Under the pieces are notes generated by a model. It had not been told where the DNA came from. It ran no database searches and saw nothing but the letters and a program-made list of their open reading frames with translations. A stretch of 38,692 nucleotides of DNA from Balneolaceae bacterium (lineage in GTDB: Bacteria > Bacteroidota > Rhodothermia > Balneolales > Balneolaceae), in assembly GCA_007135335.1 (NCBI GenBank), contig SLJB01000001.1, positions 1-38,692 on the forward strand. Direction: 5' to 3'. A program made the translations under genes and the position numbers. Below, piece after piece: positions 10,801 through 18,231 of the stretch. Within the stretch, counting starts at the first letter, position 1. The number at the start of each line of letters is the position of its first letter.

Positions 10801-11218
10801 GTTTGCAGCCATCTTACCCGGACCGATACCAATATTACCACTTTACAATATTACAGGTGCGGCTTTTATTGATGTAGGTGCTGCCTGGGGCTTCGATATT
10901 CCGTACTCGAGATTTATCGATTCACAAACAGGCGAACCGATAGTGTATTTTGAAAATCCCGCCGGTTTAGACTGGAAAGTAGGCACGAAACAACAGGGAT
11001 TTATCAACCCAAACACCGGTTTACTGCGTGATGGAGCCCCTCTTGAAGGAGATATACCAACTTCCTACGTGGATGGCGATATTCTGATTGGTGCCGGTTT
11101 TGGATTGAGAACAATACTGCTGGGTTTACCTTTCCGTTATGATGTGGGCTGGCCCTATGGAAGAGGCGGATTTCAGGGAAAACCTATTCATTACTTCTCA
11201 ATCGGAATAGATTTTTAA
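7862..11218 (+). CDS. Exported peptidase-MA-like / TolB-like propeller / outer-membrane barrel fusion
   Basis: An 1118-aa exported protein. A signal peptide (about 1-28, ending LFAQ) is followed by a metallopeptidase-like domain with HELVH at 145-149 and a second conserved stretch WFEEGLAEY (about 176-184), the usual zinc-ligand layout of gluzincin/peptidase-MA proteins. From about 290 to 620 there are repeated PD40/TolB-type propeller blades (SPTVSPRGDRIAL, LTWSPDGSKIAL, VAWSPDGQKIAF, AWGPDSETVYF). The last ~430 residues look like a D15/BamA-type outer-membrane barrel, rich in alternating aromatic strands and ending FSIGIDF with the terminal Phe typical of barrel proteins. It sits 17 nt after rnr in the tamB-rnr run, which suggests an envelope role. 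The substrate is unknown. Both zinc motifs are intact, so it may be active. Confidence 0.85.
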   Translation: MRFSYKFIIISLLTLFISTSAVQELFAQYFFFGKNRVQYEQFDWRFIETDHFDIYYYDSKNYHLAQFTAETVESSLKQLNNDFGDQLTARIPVIIYDSHADFSQTNVVRLPVDAQGIGGVTDKFKNRMTQPFMGDYADFRRTLQHELVHAYINDVYYGGSVQSIIQNNIQLVFPLWFEEGLAEYLALGWDTQTDMFMRDAVLNNYLPPIPQLSGFFAYRGGQAFWYYIADQYGRPKITEILQRVKTTRSIQQALVQSLGLQADELSERWQEYWRQRYFPEVGDRQATNAVGTHLSRQQRSRTYDTSPTVSPRGDRIALITNRRGVFDVVVIDANTGDRLKTIISGADNPMFEELNILNPNLTWSPDGSKIALSSKSQGRYNLAIVDYETRDTQTIRFPELDNINSVAWSPDGQKIAFDGNIGPYQDIFVFNLETNDFVNLTGDVYNDMQPAWGPDSETVYFVSNRGNRTQPHTYLAGHSILQDNDFYETDLYRIRVGSTRMERLTNTPNWSETQPALTADGRLLFVSDQNGIPNIYEYDLTSRSVYPITDLQSGVMQISVSSDGTRLAFNALNRGLPDLYLMRSPFSMRRDAPLRPNQWAQERERLSPGERVPAVRYAQEMIASRQQGNLVSARIVTPPVDADDALETEAGTTRQREQDSGRIDFRNYQFGESVIRDTTITLRDDPRNFEPEGNVTEDGYYQPKEYRLQFSPDFSYAAGQLSTYYGTSAFAFVTLTDLFGDHQVSFGSNLVFDLRNSDYTFQYGYLRNRTNFFASFFHQARNYQTFFGELLRFRTFGGTIDFQYPLNRYQRFDYGISAIGVARDFSTVQGLGGRNVSNENAWFLYPQVTFTGDYTVPGFITPRGGNRYSLRLAASPPVGSDTPQFATLLGDYRQYVDLGAGYSLALRGSGAVSYGRDSQTFFMGGMLGWINQRWSDAEIPFERLADTFFTLPATPLRGHEFNTIFGDKFSLINAEFRFPLFAAILPGPIPILPLYNITGAAFIDVGAAWGFDIPYSRFIDSQTGEPIVYFENPAGLDWKVGTKQQGFINPNTGLLRDGAPLEGDIPTSYVDGDILIGAGFGLRTILLGLPFRYDVGWPYGRGGFQGKPIHYFSIGIDF

Positions 11219-11235
11219 CATCATAAGCCACTGTA

Positions 11236-11271
11236 TATCGTTATCGCGGGCCCAGACCCGCGATAACGATA
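11236..11271. terminator. Perfect 15-bp inverted repeat between convergent genes
   Basis: Arms TATCGTTATCGCGGG (11236-11250) and CCCGCGATAACGATA (11257-11271) are exact reverse complements around the six-base loop CCCAGA. It starts 17 nt after the stop of the rightward peptidase/barrel gene and lies beyond the leftward GH31-like gene, where a shared terminator is expected. Neither side has a proper T-run, so a classic intrinsic terminator is not proved; it may be an RNA 3'-end stabiliser or a factor-assisted terminator. Confidence 0.6.
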
Positions 11272-11278
11272 CTTCTAC

Positions 11279-11389
11279 TCAAGGCTGCACCAGATCAAAG
11301 TCGGGAGATTTCACTTCGTGTTCAACAAATGAGCGCATCAAGTGCAGGGTAGTAACAAAGGGTCGGATTAGAAAAGGATTATTAATCAA
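11279..11389 (-). CDS. Possible 36-aa ORF or gene remnant after the GH31-like gene
   Basis: Reading leftward, a TTG at 11389 overlaps the TGA stop of the GH31-like gene in TTGA, the same arrangement as at the aroB/tamB junction. It opens a 36-codon frame ending at 11279 with a protein-like peptide (LINNPFLIRPFVTTLHLMR, then a segment ending SPDFDLVQP). The frame stays open a few codons into the GH31 gene. The stop falls 7 nt before the 15-bp hairpin. It could be a tiny coupled gene, a C-terminal remnant of a lost gene, or chance. I do not recognise the peptide. Confidence 0.25.
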   Translation of the reverse strand: MINNPFLIRPFVTTLHLMRSFVEHEVKSPDFDLVQP

Positions 11390-13224
11390 AACTGAATATA
11401 AAAATCAGTTTTTTGGTGAACACGTTGCAGCCAGTTTACAGTCAATGTGCGGGAATCAGAATTGTACTCCCACATATTCTCTCCTTCTCCTCTTTCCAGT
11501 GAAATATCCTCAGCTGAAATTGACTCCGGTTCATTGATGTATTTAAATTTGAGTATAAGTTGTTTTTCATCGGGCTGCCCTTCAATGTGCCTGAACTGCC
11601 TTCCAATTGTGAACGTAGCGTAGTCGGTGTGTTCGAAATAGCGGAATGCCGTAGTGGTGAACTCTCCCTGAAGATAGTTGTTCGTCAATCCGTCATCTTC
11701 ATACAGCCGGAATGTACCCGTACCACCTGTATAAATTTCTAAGATGAGTTCATCAAAAATTGCCGTAGATACTTTTCCATTCATTCTGTAAGGAATAATC
11801 GAGCCTGCCTTCACAAATACCGGAAAACTGTTGATCGGAGACTCTATAAACCAGGTTTGTCCACCTTCATACTCTGCCCCATCCATAAAGTGATACCACA
11901 AACCCTCCGGAAGATATACTGTTCTCTGTTCCGTTCCCGGTTCATAGATTGGAGCAACAAGAAATGCATTTCCAAGCCTGAACTGAGCTTGGTGCGAAGC
12001 ATTTCCACGAACAGGTTTTACACCGGTTGATCTGATTAAATGTGCAAGACTATATACATATGGGAACAGCTGATCCCGAAGTTGAAAAAGCTCATTCATC
12101 TGAGTCGCACCGGATTCCGAAATTATATCACGTAATGAATCCGGGTTATCAAGAGGCAAATACATTACCGTATTAAAAACAGAAAATTGCAGCCAGCGTA
12201 TCAGCATCTCTTCAGTAAACTGATCTGAACCGGGCTTCAACATGTCAGGCAGAGAATTCACAAGAAATGGCACTTCATAAGTGGATCTGCGAGGATTTAT
12301 TGTCATCTCTATTTGCTCTCTGAAATCAGCGTCAAGTTCATGACTCCATCTGGTTGGAAACCGTTTAAAATCCGGAATTTGCAAGTGTTGAAGAGGAGCA
12401 AAAATGAGTCCTCTTCCATTACTATAGGGTAAGTGATCAGAAATCTCATAAAACATATCCTGAAGTTGTTCCGGATCTTGAAGTAAATTTTTATCTATAT
12501 CCAGCGGATCAGGATTGATTGATATACAACCAATATCATCCATTACAAATCCGGCTTCAACAGAGTAAATCTCTGACGGGCTATGATCTGTAGTTCCACA
12601 AATCGGCAAAAATAACCATGCCGGTGGTATACCAACTCGATGGTCTCTCTTAGCCAAAACAGGATCAATACCCGGTCTTGCCGTCTCCGGAAATCCAAAA
12701 CCGGAGGGTTCACGTGCATTATTCAATGTGAGATGTAGTTTATCAACAGCAAAACCACTTTGGCCTCCGGATTCGAATAGAACCCTGTAGTGTCCGGGTT
12801 CTTTAAATTCAACTGCCATTACAGTACCTGTTTCTACATCGCGGTTTTGCCAGGTAAGCTGTTTAATACCATTCATACTAATCTGAAAGTTCTCAAGTAG
12901 AAATCCTTCATCATTGATAACCCGTATTGGAAGTGATCTTTCAGTATGATCGTCCTCACTATCTGCGGCAAGAACCCAGATAAAATAGCGCCCCGGCTGG
13001 CGCACATAAAATGGAAATGTTAGTGAACCTGAAATATCGATCTGGTGGCGGGAGACTTTTGAAACAGATGTTTTGAAGGGCTTATTTTCCCATCCCGAAT
13101 CATCCGGCAGGCTGCTTGCCTCTATTGACACAATACCGTCAACCTCATAGAATTGCGCATCCGGTAGCCTTGTGCAGGATATTAACAGTAAAAAAAGTAT
13201 AAAATAAAGAAATGTGGTGCGCAT
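11386..13224 (-). CDS. Lipoprotein related to GH31 alpha-glycosidases, catalytic region degenerate
   Basis: A 612-aa protein with a lipoprotein signal (LLLISC, Cys17). Residues about 25-168 form a beta-rich domain resembling carbohydrate-binding or CBM35-like modules (PFYVRQPGRYFIWVLAAD, HYRVLFESGGQSGFAVDKLHL). From about 195 on it resembles GH31: PPAW, a first barrel strand AGFVMDDIG, then RWSHE (292-296), EMLIRWLQFSVFNTVM (339-354), LVAPIYEPG...RTVYLPEGLWYHFMDG (422-449), PVFVKAGSIIP and LYEDDG. In active GH31 enzymes RWSGD holds the acid/base Asp; here GD is replaced by HE. The stretch that should carry the nucleophile (W-x-DMNE type) appears to be missing between strands 2 and 5. I infer a sugar-binding or inactive homologue. 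No sugar-utilisation genes (SusC/D) are adjacent. Confidence 0.72.
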   Translation of the reverse strand: MRTTFLYFILFLLLISCTRLPDAQFYEVDGIVSIEASSLPDDSGWENKPFKTSVSKVSRHQIDISGSLTFPFYVRQPGRYFIWVLAADSEDDHTERSLPIRVINDEGFLLENFQISMNGIKQLTWQNRDVETGTVMAVEFKEPGHYRVLFESGGQSGFAVDKLHLTLNNAREPSGFGFPETARPGIDPVLAKRDHRVGIPPAWLFLPICGTTDHSPSEIYSVEAGFVMDDIGCISINPDPLDIDKNLLQDPEQLQDMFYEISDHLPYSNGRGLIFAPLQHLQIPDFKRFPTRWSHELDADFREQIEMTINPRRSTYEVPFLVNSLPDMLKPGSDQFTEEMLIRWLQFSVFNTVMYLPLDNPDSLRDIISESGATQMNELFQLRDQLFPYVYSLAHLIRSTGVKPVRGNASHQAQFRLGNAFLVAPIYEPGTEQRTVYLPEGLWYHFMDGAEYEGGQTWFIESPINSFPVFVKAGSIIPYRMNGKVSTAIFDELILEIYTGGTGTFRLYEDDGLTNNYLQGEFTTTAFRYFEHTDYATFTIGRQFRHIEGQPDEKQLILKFKYINEPESISAEDISLERGEGENMWEYNSDSRTLTVNWLQRVHQKTDFYIQF

Positions 13225-13325
13225 AAATATGTGTACAACTCATAAAACATTTACTCAGAATATACTGAATTCTATGAGCTGATAAAGCATAGCACGCCAA
13301 CGGAGAAAAACAGAGTTACCTGAAA

Positions 13326-13610
13326 TTAGCTGTTTGCTTCGTTCACAGTTTTCTTAAAATCTTTCGACATCTTCAGCATTGGCACAAACTGCTCAGGAAC
13401 AATAACTTCTTCATTTGTTTTTGGATTTCTGGCTACACGCTGGGCACGTTTTACCACTTTAAAACTTCCAAATCCCCGCAATTCGATGGTTTCGCCTCTT
13501 TTCATTGCATCTATTACGGTATCTAAAAAACCCTTAACTACGGCTTCAGTTTCTACCTTTGTGAGCCCGGTGGATGATGAGATGATGTCTACTATGTCGG
13601 CTTTTGTCAT
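13326..13610 (-). CDS. HU/IHF-family DNA-binding protein
   Basis: A 94-aa histone-like protein that bends and compacts DNA as a dimer. The start chosen is the ATG at 13610 (MTKADIVDII), which fits the HU N-terminus; the same frame stays open 23 codons further upstream, but that extension is not HU-like. Hallmarks are the helical N-terminal half, GFGSFKV, and the beta-arm RNPKT whose proline inserts into the DNA minor groove. The arm region and the C-terminal helix (MSKDFKKTVN) are complete. It lies 101 bp upstream of the GH31-like gene on the same strand and is divergent from the symporter gene. Whether it is the main HU or one of several paralogues cannot be told here. Confidence 0.93.
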   Translation of the reverse strand: MTKADIVDIISSSTGLTKVETEAVVKGFLDTVIDAMKRGETIELRGFGSFKVVKRAQRVARNPKTNEEVIVPEQFVPMLKMSKDFKKTVNEANS

Positions 13611-13657
13611 AATGTTAACTGTTAGCTTATGTTTTGCTTTTTCAATGTTAAGATATA

Positions 13658-13675
13658 ATTGCAAGCATTTGCAAT
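13658..13675. promoter_or_regulatory. Inverted repeat upstream of the HU gene
   Basis: ATTGCAA-GCAT-TTGCAAT is a perfect 7-bp inverted repeat with a 4-bp spacer, 48 bp before the HU start codon in the HU/symporter divergent region. Read leftward it includes TTGCAA with TATATC downstream, so it may overlap the HU promoter. It is a candidate operator only. Confidence 0.3.
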
Positions 13676-13798
13676 ACATTAGCTTGAAAGTAAAAATGTG
13701 TGTTTATCGTTCACCAAATCGCAAACTTTATATAAAAATTTAGCCAAATGTTTTATACATTCGTAGCTGCTGTAAACCTGAAAGATTAATAGTTATCT

Positions 13799-15523
13799 AT
13801 GGAAACATTCGAACGTATCATCTTTACCCTTGAAAGTCTTGTATGGAGTTTTCCTCAAACCATCTTTGGTTATCAGGCACTCCCATTGCTTGTAGTTGTG
13901 ATTCTTGGATTTGGAATATTTATCACCGTTCGTCTTGGTTTTATTCAAATCTTTCAAATGAAAGAAGCCTTTAAAGTGCTATCAGGAAAATATGATGATC
14001 CAAAAGATAAAGGTGATATTAATCATTTCCAGGCACTGAGCACAGCGTTATCTGCAACAGTAGGAGTTGGTAATATTGCCGGTGTAGCGCTTGCCATACA
14101 TGTTGGTGGACCCGGAGCACTTTTTTGGATGTGGGTAACGGCTGTTTTTGGCATGGCAATTAAATACACCGAATGTACACTGGGTGCATTCTACAGAACC
14201 GAAAACAAAGACGGCTCGGTATCAGGCGGCCCAATGTACTATATAGAAAAAGGTCTTGGCCCAAACTGGAAGTGGCTGGCTATTCTTTTTGCAATTTCAG
14301 GTTCTATTTGTGCACTGCTTACCGGTAATGCCATTCAGGCAAACACACTTGCTGATGTGATGAACACCGAGTTCAACGTCCCGCTTTACATCACGGGATT
14401 GATTACGGCTTCACTTGTAGCCGCTGTTATACTGGGTGGTATTAAGAGAATCGGTGCGGTTACTGCAAGGCTCGTTCCATTAATGGCAATTCTCTATGTA
14501 TTTGGAGGACTTGTAATTCTGCTCCTAAATTTCGATCAGATCATTCCCGGTTTTGCTACAATTATTTCTAATGCATTCAATCCCCAGGCAGGTGTGCTTG
14601 GTGTAGGATCAGGAGCGCTAATTTTTACGCTTAGCTATGGAGTTCAGCGCGGACTCTTTTCAAACGAGGCGGGACAGGGTTCCTCACCCATCGCGATGTC
14701 GGCCAGTAAAACCAAAGAGCCTGTACATTCAGGGCTTGTTGGTTTATTAGGACCATTTATCGACACTCTTGTAGTATGTACAATTACAGGTTTAGTTATT
14801 GTTGTAACTGGCGCTTGGGATTCTTACCACAAATCAATCGTAAATCCTTCTGAAGGAAATATTTCTTACACATTAAATGTCTCTGTTCCTGAACCGGTTT
14901 CAGCAGATGAGTTTGTTCTTATTTTTGAAAATGGATTGCCGATAAACGGACAAATGTTACGTTACAACATTCCGGTAGATACCATGTTTGTTGATTCTGA
15001 TTACTCAATACCTTTCAACGGTTCTATTCAACTTTTAGCGGCCAGAACAGACATTGCACAAGTAGCTGATGATGGTGAAATGGCCTTCAGTAGTGCTGGA
15101 ACAGTTGTTTCAGATGAATCAGGAAATATTCTAAGAAATCTGTACGGTGGTGTGATTGAAAATGTGGCCTCGCTTACTTCTGCCGCATTTGCTGTTGGGT
15201 TAGCCCCTCTCATGCCGGGTGGGCAGTATATTGTAACCATTGCCGTATTTTTCTTTGTGATTTCAACATCTATCAGCTGGAGCTACTATGGTGAACGGTC
15301 GATTCACTATCTGCTTGGCAATCGCTCTATATTTACATACCGAATGGTATTTGTAACCATGCACTTTTTAGGGGCCATCGTATCTGTAAGCGTGGTGTGG
15401 TCTTTTGGTGATGTGATGCTTGGAATTATGGCTCTCACGAATATTATAGGGCTTATAGCGCTTTCAGGTATCATTTATAAAATCACTCAAACGTACCTCA
15501 ACAAACAGAAAAAGAAAGAGTAG
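13799..15523 (+). CDS. Sodium:alanine symporter family (AGCS) transporter with internal insertion
   Basis: An inner-membrane secondary transporter that takes up alanine, glycine or a similar small amino acid with Na+. Family features include ALSATVGVGNIAGVALAI, GGPGALFWMW, GSVSGGPMYYIEKGLG and the signature LFSNEAGQGSSPIAMSASKTKEPVHSG. About ten to eleven hydrophobic helices are visible. The protein is 574 aa, whereas typical members are about 450-490. The excess lies between VTGAW (about residue 342) and LTSAAFAVG (about 458), where roughly 100 residues of non-membrane, beta-rich, acidic sequence replace the usual short loop. The upp gene follows after 14 nt, so co-transcription is likely. 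Substrate is inferred from the family only. Confidence 0.92.
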   Translation: METFERIIFTLESLVWSFPQTIFGYQALPLLVVVILGFGIFITVRLGFIQIFQMKEAFKVLSGKYDDPKDKGDINHFQALSTALSATVGVGNIAGVALAIHVGGPGALFWMWVTAVFGMAIKYTECTLGAFYRTENKDGSVSGGPMYYIEKGLGPNWKWLAILFAISGSICALLTGNAIQANTLADVMNTEFNVPLYITGLITASLVAAVILGGIKRIGAVTARLVPLMAILYVFGGLVILLLNFDQIIPGFATIISNAFNPQAGVLGVGSGALIFTLSYGVQRGLFSNEAGQGSSPIAMSASKTKEPVHSGLVGLLGPFIDTLVVCTITGLVIVVTGAWDSYHKSIVNPSEGNISYTLNVSVPEPVSADEFVLIFENGLPINGQMLRYNIPVDTMFVDSDYSIPFNGSIQLLAARTDIAQVADDGEMAFSSAGTVVSDESGNILRNLYGGVIENVASLTSAAFAVGLAPLMPGGQYIVTIAVFFFVISTSISWSYYGERSIHYLLGNRSIFTYRMVFVTMHFLGAIVSVSVVWSFGDVMLGIMALTNIIGLIALSGIIYKITQTYLNKQKKKE

Positions 15524-15537
15524 AAAACGTTATAAAT

Positions 15538-16170
15538 ATGCATCACAGTAAAGTGACGATTATTGAGCACCCAATCATTGCAAGAGACTTAACCATCCTG
15601 CGTGATGAAACTACAAAAACGGCTCAATTCCGCTCGGCAATGGCAAGAATTGCAACCATTCTGGCTTATTTTGCGCTAAAAGATTTGCCACTGCGTGAAA
15701 AAAAGATAATAACCCCGGTTACGACAGCCAGCGGGTTTGATATTAATACTGAAATTGTGGTTGTACCTATACTCCGTGCAGGCTTAAGTCTGGTAGATGC
15801 TATCATCAATTTCGTGCCGGATGCAAAAGTAGGCCACCTGGGGATGTACAGAGACGAAACCACTCATGAACCCGTTGACTACTATTCCAACCTTCCGGAC
15901 AATTTAAAAAATACCCTTGTTCTGCTGGTTGATCCAATGCTTGCCACCGGCGGAAGCGCAGATGATGCCATCGGGTTTCTGAAAAAACAGGGAGCTGTAA
16001 ACATTCGATTTATATCGTTAATTTCAGCACCTGAAGGGTTAGAGCGAATTCAAAATAAATATCCGGATGTATCGATCATTACAGCAGCAGTTGATGAAAA
16101 ACTTAACAGTGATGCGTTCATTGTTCCGGGCCTTGGTGACGCAGGAGACCGTTACTTTGGGACGGATTAA
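15538..16170 (+). CDS. upp: Uracil phosphoribosyltransferase
   Basis: Pyrimidine salvage enzyme: uracil plus PRPP gives UMP. The protein is 210 aa, the normal length. The PRPP-binding loop LLVDPMLATGGSADDAI (about 129-145) matches the Upp signature, and VPILRAGLSLVDAI and the C-terminal uracil-binding PGLGDAGDRYFGTD are intact. It begins 14 nt after the symporter stop, and its last 14 bases overlap the likely start of lptC. Assignment is secure. Confidence 0.97.
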   Translation: MHHSKVTIIEHPIIARDLTILRDETTKTAQFRSAMARIATILAYFALKDLPLREKKIITPVTTASGFDINTEIVVVPILRAGLSLVDAIINFVPDAKVGHLGMYRDETTHEPVDYYSNLPDNLKNTLVLLVDPMLATGGSADDAIGFLKKQGAVNIRFISLISAPEGLERIQNKYPDVSIITAAVDEKLNSDAFIVPGLGDAGDRYFGTD

Positions 16171-16711
16171 CCCTGCTCTTACCATTCTCTTACTAGCAGC
16201 CTTAACCGCCTCTTGCACTGAACTCTCTGAGTACGATTCCGCTCAGATTCGCTCCTCATTAAACGATTCTCTGATAGTGACCACCGAAAGCTGGGATGTA
16301 GAAATGACACTGATGCAGGATGGTAAAAACCGTTTACTCATTGAGGGTTCATATGCGATAAACTACCAGGCTTCAGGCCGAAAACAGACCGAAATTGATG
16401 GCCCGGTTTACGTGCAGATATTTGATTCCATCGGAACCGTTGAAACGGAAGCCTGGAGCAGAAGAGCAGTTTATATAGAAGATCGCGCCGAATTTGAACT
16501 CTTCGATGCTGTAAGGGTTGAAACGACCAGCGGCAACCGCCTCTATTCTGAATATCTTAAGTGGACACAAAATTCAGACCGTATTACCTCACCCTATTTT
16601 GTAACCATTATAACTGCGAACGACAGTATTTCAGGCAGCGGTTTTGATGGCACCACCGACCTCGAAGACTACGTAATCGAAAGGCCAAGCGGCCGAATGA
16701 TGGTTGATTAA
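16157..16711 (+). CDS. lptC: LptC-like LPS export lipoprotein
   Basis: Periplasmic bridge component that passes lipopolysaccharide from the LptBFG transporter towards LptA. The frame is open upstream into upp (ATG at 16067), but the TTG at 16157 fits best: AGGAGA lies 8 nt before it, and it yields a compact lipoprotein signal MGRINPALTILLLAALTASC with Cys20 at the lipobox. The mature part (about 164 aa) has the LptC beta-jellyroll style: WDVEMTLMQDGKNRLLIEGSYAI, then segments ending VRVETTSGNRLYSEYLKW and DRITSPYFVTI. The gene overlaps upp by 14 nt, and the OstA-like gene begins 2 nt after its stop, so the two Lpt-type genes are one unit. A GTG at 16136 is an alternative start. Confidence 0.85.
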   Translation: MGRINPALTILLLAALTASCTELSEYDSAQIRSSLNDSLIVTTESWDVEMTLMQDGKNRLLIEGSYAINYQASGRKQTEIDGPVYVQIFDSIGTVETEAWSRRAVYIEDRAEFELFDAVRVETTSGNRLYSEYLKWTQNSDRITSPYFVTIITANDSISGSGFDGTTDLEDYVIERPSGRMMVD

Positions 16712-16713
16712 GC

Positions 16714-18132
16714 ATGAAGAAATACACCCTCATATTTTCACTCACTCTCTTTTTGGGGATCAGCCTTCATACTCCCAAATCGCTCTATTCTCAAAGTTTG
16801 GTTAACATAATCCAGGCCGACCGTGCTGAAGGCGGTTTTGTGGATGGGCAGAATGTGCGGAAAATTCTTGGGAATGTAATTCTGCAAACCGACAAAATGC
16901 TCATGGAAACAGATAGTGTGTACCAGTTTGTAGACAGAAATCTGCTGATGGCTTTTAACAATCAGATTGAAACTGAAAATGAAATCATCTGGGCAGACAC
17001 CCTCTTTTATAATACAAGAACAGATTTCAGCCGGTTTCGGGGACGTGTAATTATTCAGTCTGAACAGAATACGGTTTTCAGTGATTCTATTGATGTGGAC
17101 CAGCAGCTCGATCTGGCCATTTTTAATGTACCCTTTCGCTTTGAAGATGAAAAAGGTACCCTGATTGCAGAGAGCGGCCTCTATTACCAGGCCGTTGACA
17201 GCGCTATTTTTCGTGGAAATGTTCAACTCGCTGACAGTACCCAATATCTTGAAGCTGATTCACTTTTCATGAACCGTTCTGCCGAACTTTATGAACTATT
17301 CAGCCGTGTATATGCTGATGATTTTGAAGACAATGTGCGTTTTGCAGGCGAATATCTCTATGCTGATTCGCTCGGATACCGGCTTCTTACAGGTAATGCC
17401 TGGCTTATGGAAGTAAATGAAGCACAGACAGATACCACACATCTCTTTGCCGAAATCATCGAACTTCTTGAAACAGACACAACGTCCTACATGGATGCTT
17501 TTGAAAATGTTCGGATCTGGTCGCCAAAATTTTCAGCCATTGCAGACACAACGCATTATCGGGATGATCTGGATCAGTTTATTCTGAAATCTAATCCAAT
17601 TCTATGGCAGGATAAAATGCAGCTTACAGGTCCATACATAGAAGCACTTCTTGAAGATGACGAAATTAAGTTTCTGCGATCGTTCACACAGCCTATTGTT
17701 GTGATGGAAGATTCAACCACAGGCCGTCTTCATCAAATGACAGGAGATACCCTGCATGCTTATTTTGACGAAGGGGCCATCGAACGAATTCGTGTATTTG
17801 ATAATAACCAAAGCATCTTTCACAACAAGGATGAAAATGATGAACCGGACGGATTAATTGAAATGATATCGGCCGGATCACTCATCATGTATTTTACGGA
17901 AGGTGATATCGATTCGCTTGTGGCAAAGAGAAACATAGACGGATCGTTTTTACCGGAAGAACCTCAAAATATTGAAAGACAGCTCGATAATTTTCAATGG
18001 AATCCCGAATTAAAACCGGGAAAACCCGAACCTCGAATCCCTCGATTACCGGAAATTCCAGCTGAACGTCCGTTTGAAATGCCGCCAAGATTTCTTCGAT
18101 ATCTGGAATCTGTCGTGGTAGAGGGTAATTGA
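16714..18132 (+). CDS. OstA/LptA-like periplasmic protein (LPS transport)
   Basis: A 472-aa exported protein with a signal peptide (about 1-26, ending LYSQ). The body is made of repeated OstA/LptA-type beta segments in which 'ADT-LFYN', 'GNV-Q' and 'F-GRV' units recur (for example ADRAEGG near 36, IIWADTLFYN near 90, FRGRVIIQSE, IFRGNVQLADSTQYLEADSLFMNR). This is the pattern of the large OstA-like proteins of Bacteroidota-type genomes, thought to act in LPS transport across the periplasm. It starts 2 nt after lptC. The C-terminal ~60 residues are proline-rich (PGKPEPRIPRLPEIPAERP). Its exact place in the Lpt bridge is inferred. Confidence 0.8.
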   Translation: MKKYTLIFSLTLFLGISLHTPKSLYSQSLVNIIQADRAEGGFVDGQNVRKILGNVILQTDKMLMETDSVYQFVDRNLLMAFNNQIETENEIIWADTLFYNTRTDFSRFRGRVIIQSEQNTVFSDSIDVDQQLDLAIFNVPFRFEDEKGTLIAESGLYYQAVDSAIFRGNVQLADSTQYLEADSLFMNRSAELYELFSRVYADDFEDNVRFAGEYLYADSLGYRLLTGNAWLMEVNEAQTDTTHLFAEIIELLETDTTSYMDAFENVRIWSPKFSAIADTTHYRDDLDQFILKSNPILWQDKMQLTGPYIEALLEDDEIKFLRSFTQPIVVMEDSTTGRLHQMTGDTLHAYFDEGAIERIRVFDNNQSIFHNKDENDEPDGLIEMISAGSLIMYFTEGDIDSLVAKRNIDGSFLPEEPQNIERQLDNFQWNPELKPGKPEPRIPRLPEIPAERPFEMPPRFLRYLESVVVEGN

Positions 18133-18231
18133 TATACCGAATACTAAATTTGTGTTGATGCCGATTGAAACATGACCCATCAAATCAAAGAAGATTAATG
18201 GAAATGATCATCTCAGCTACCATAAAAATCT

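Noticed and set aside
10449-10877. 142-codon frame overlapping the barrel region of the peptidase fusion
   Set aside because: It is out of frame with an intact 1118-aa protein and has an unnatural His/Trp-rich composition.
16067-16156. Upstream extension of LptC from an ATG at 16067
   Set aside because: It lies wholly inside upp, would bury the lipoprotein signal 30 residues in, and the TTG at 16157 has a good Shine-Dalgarno sequence.
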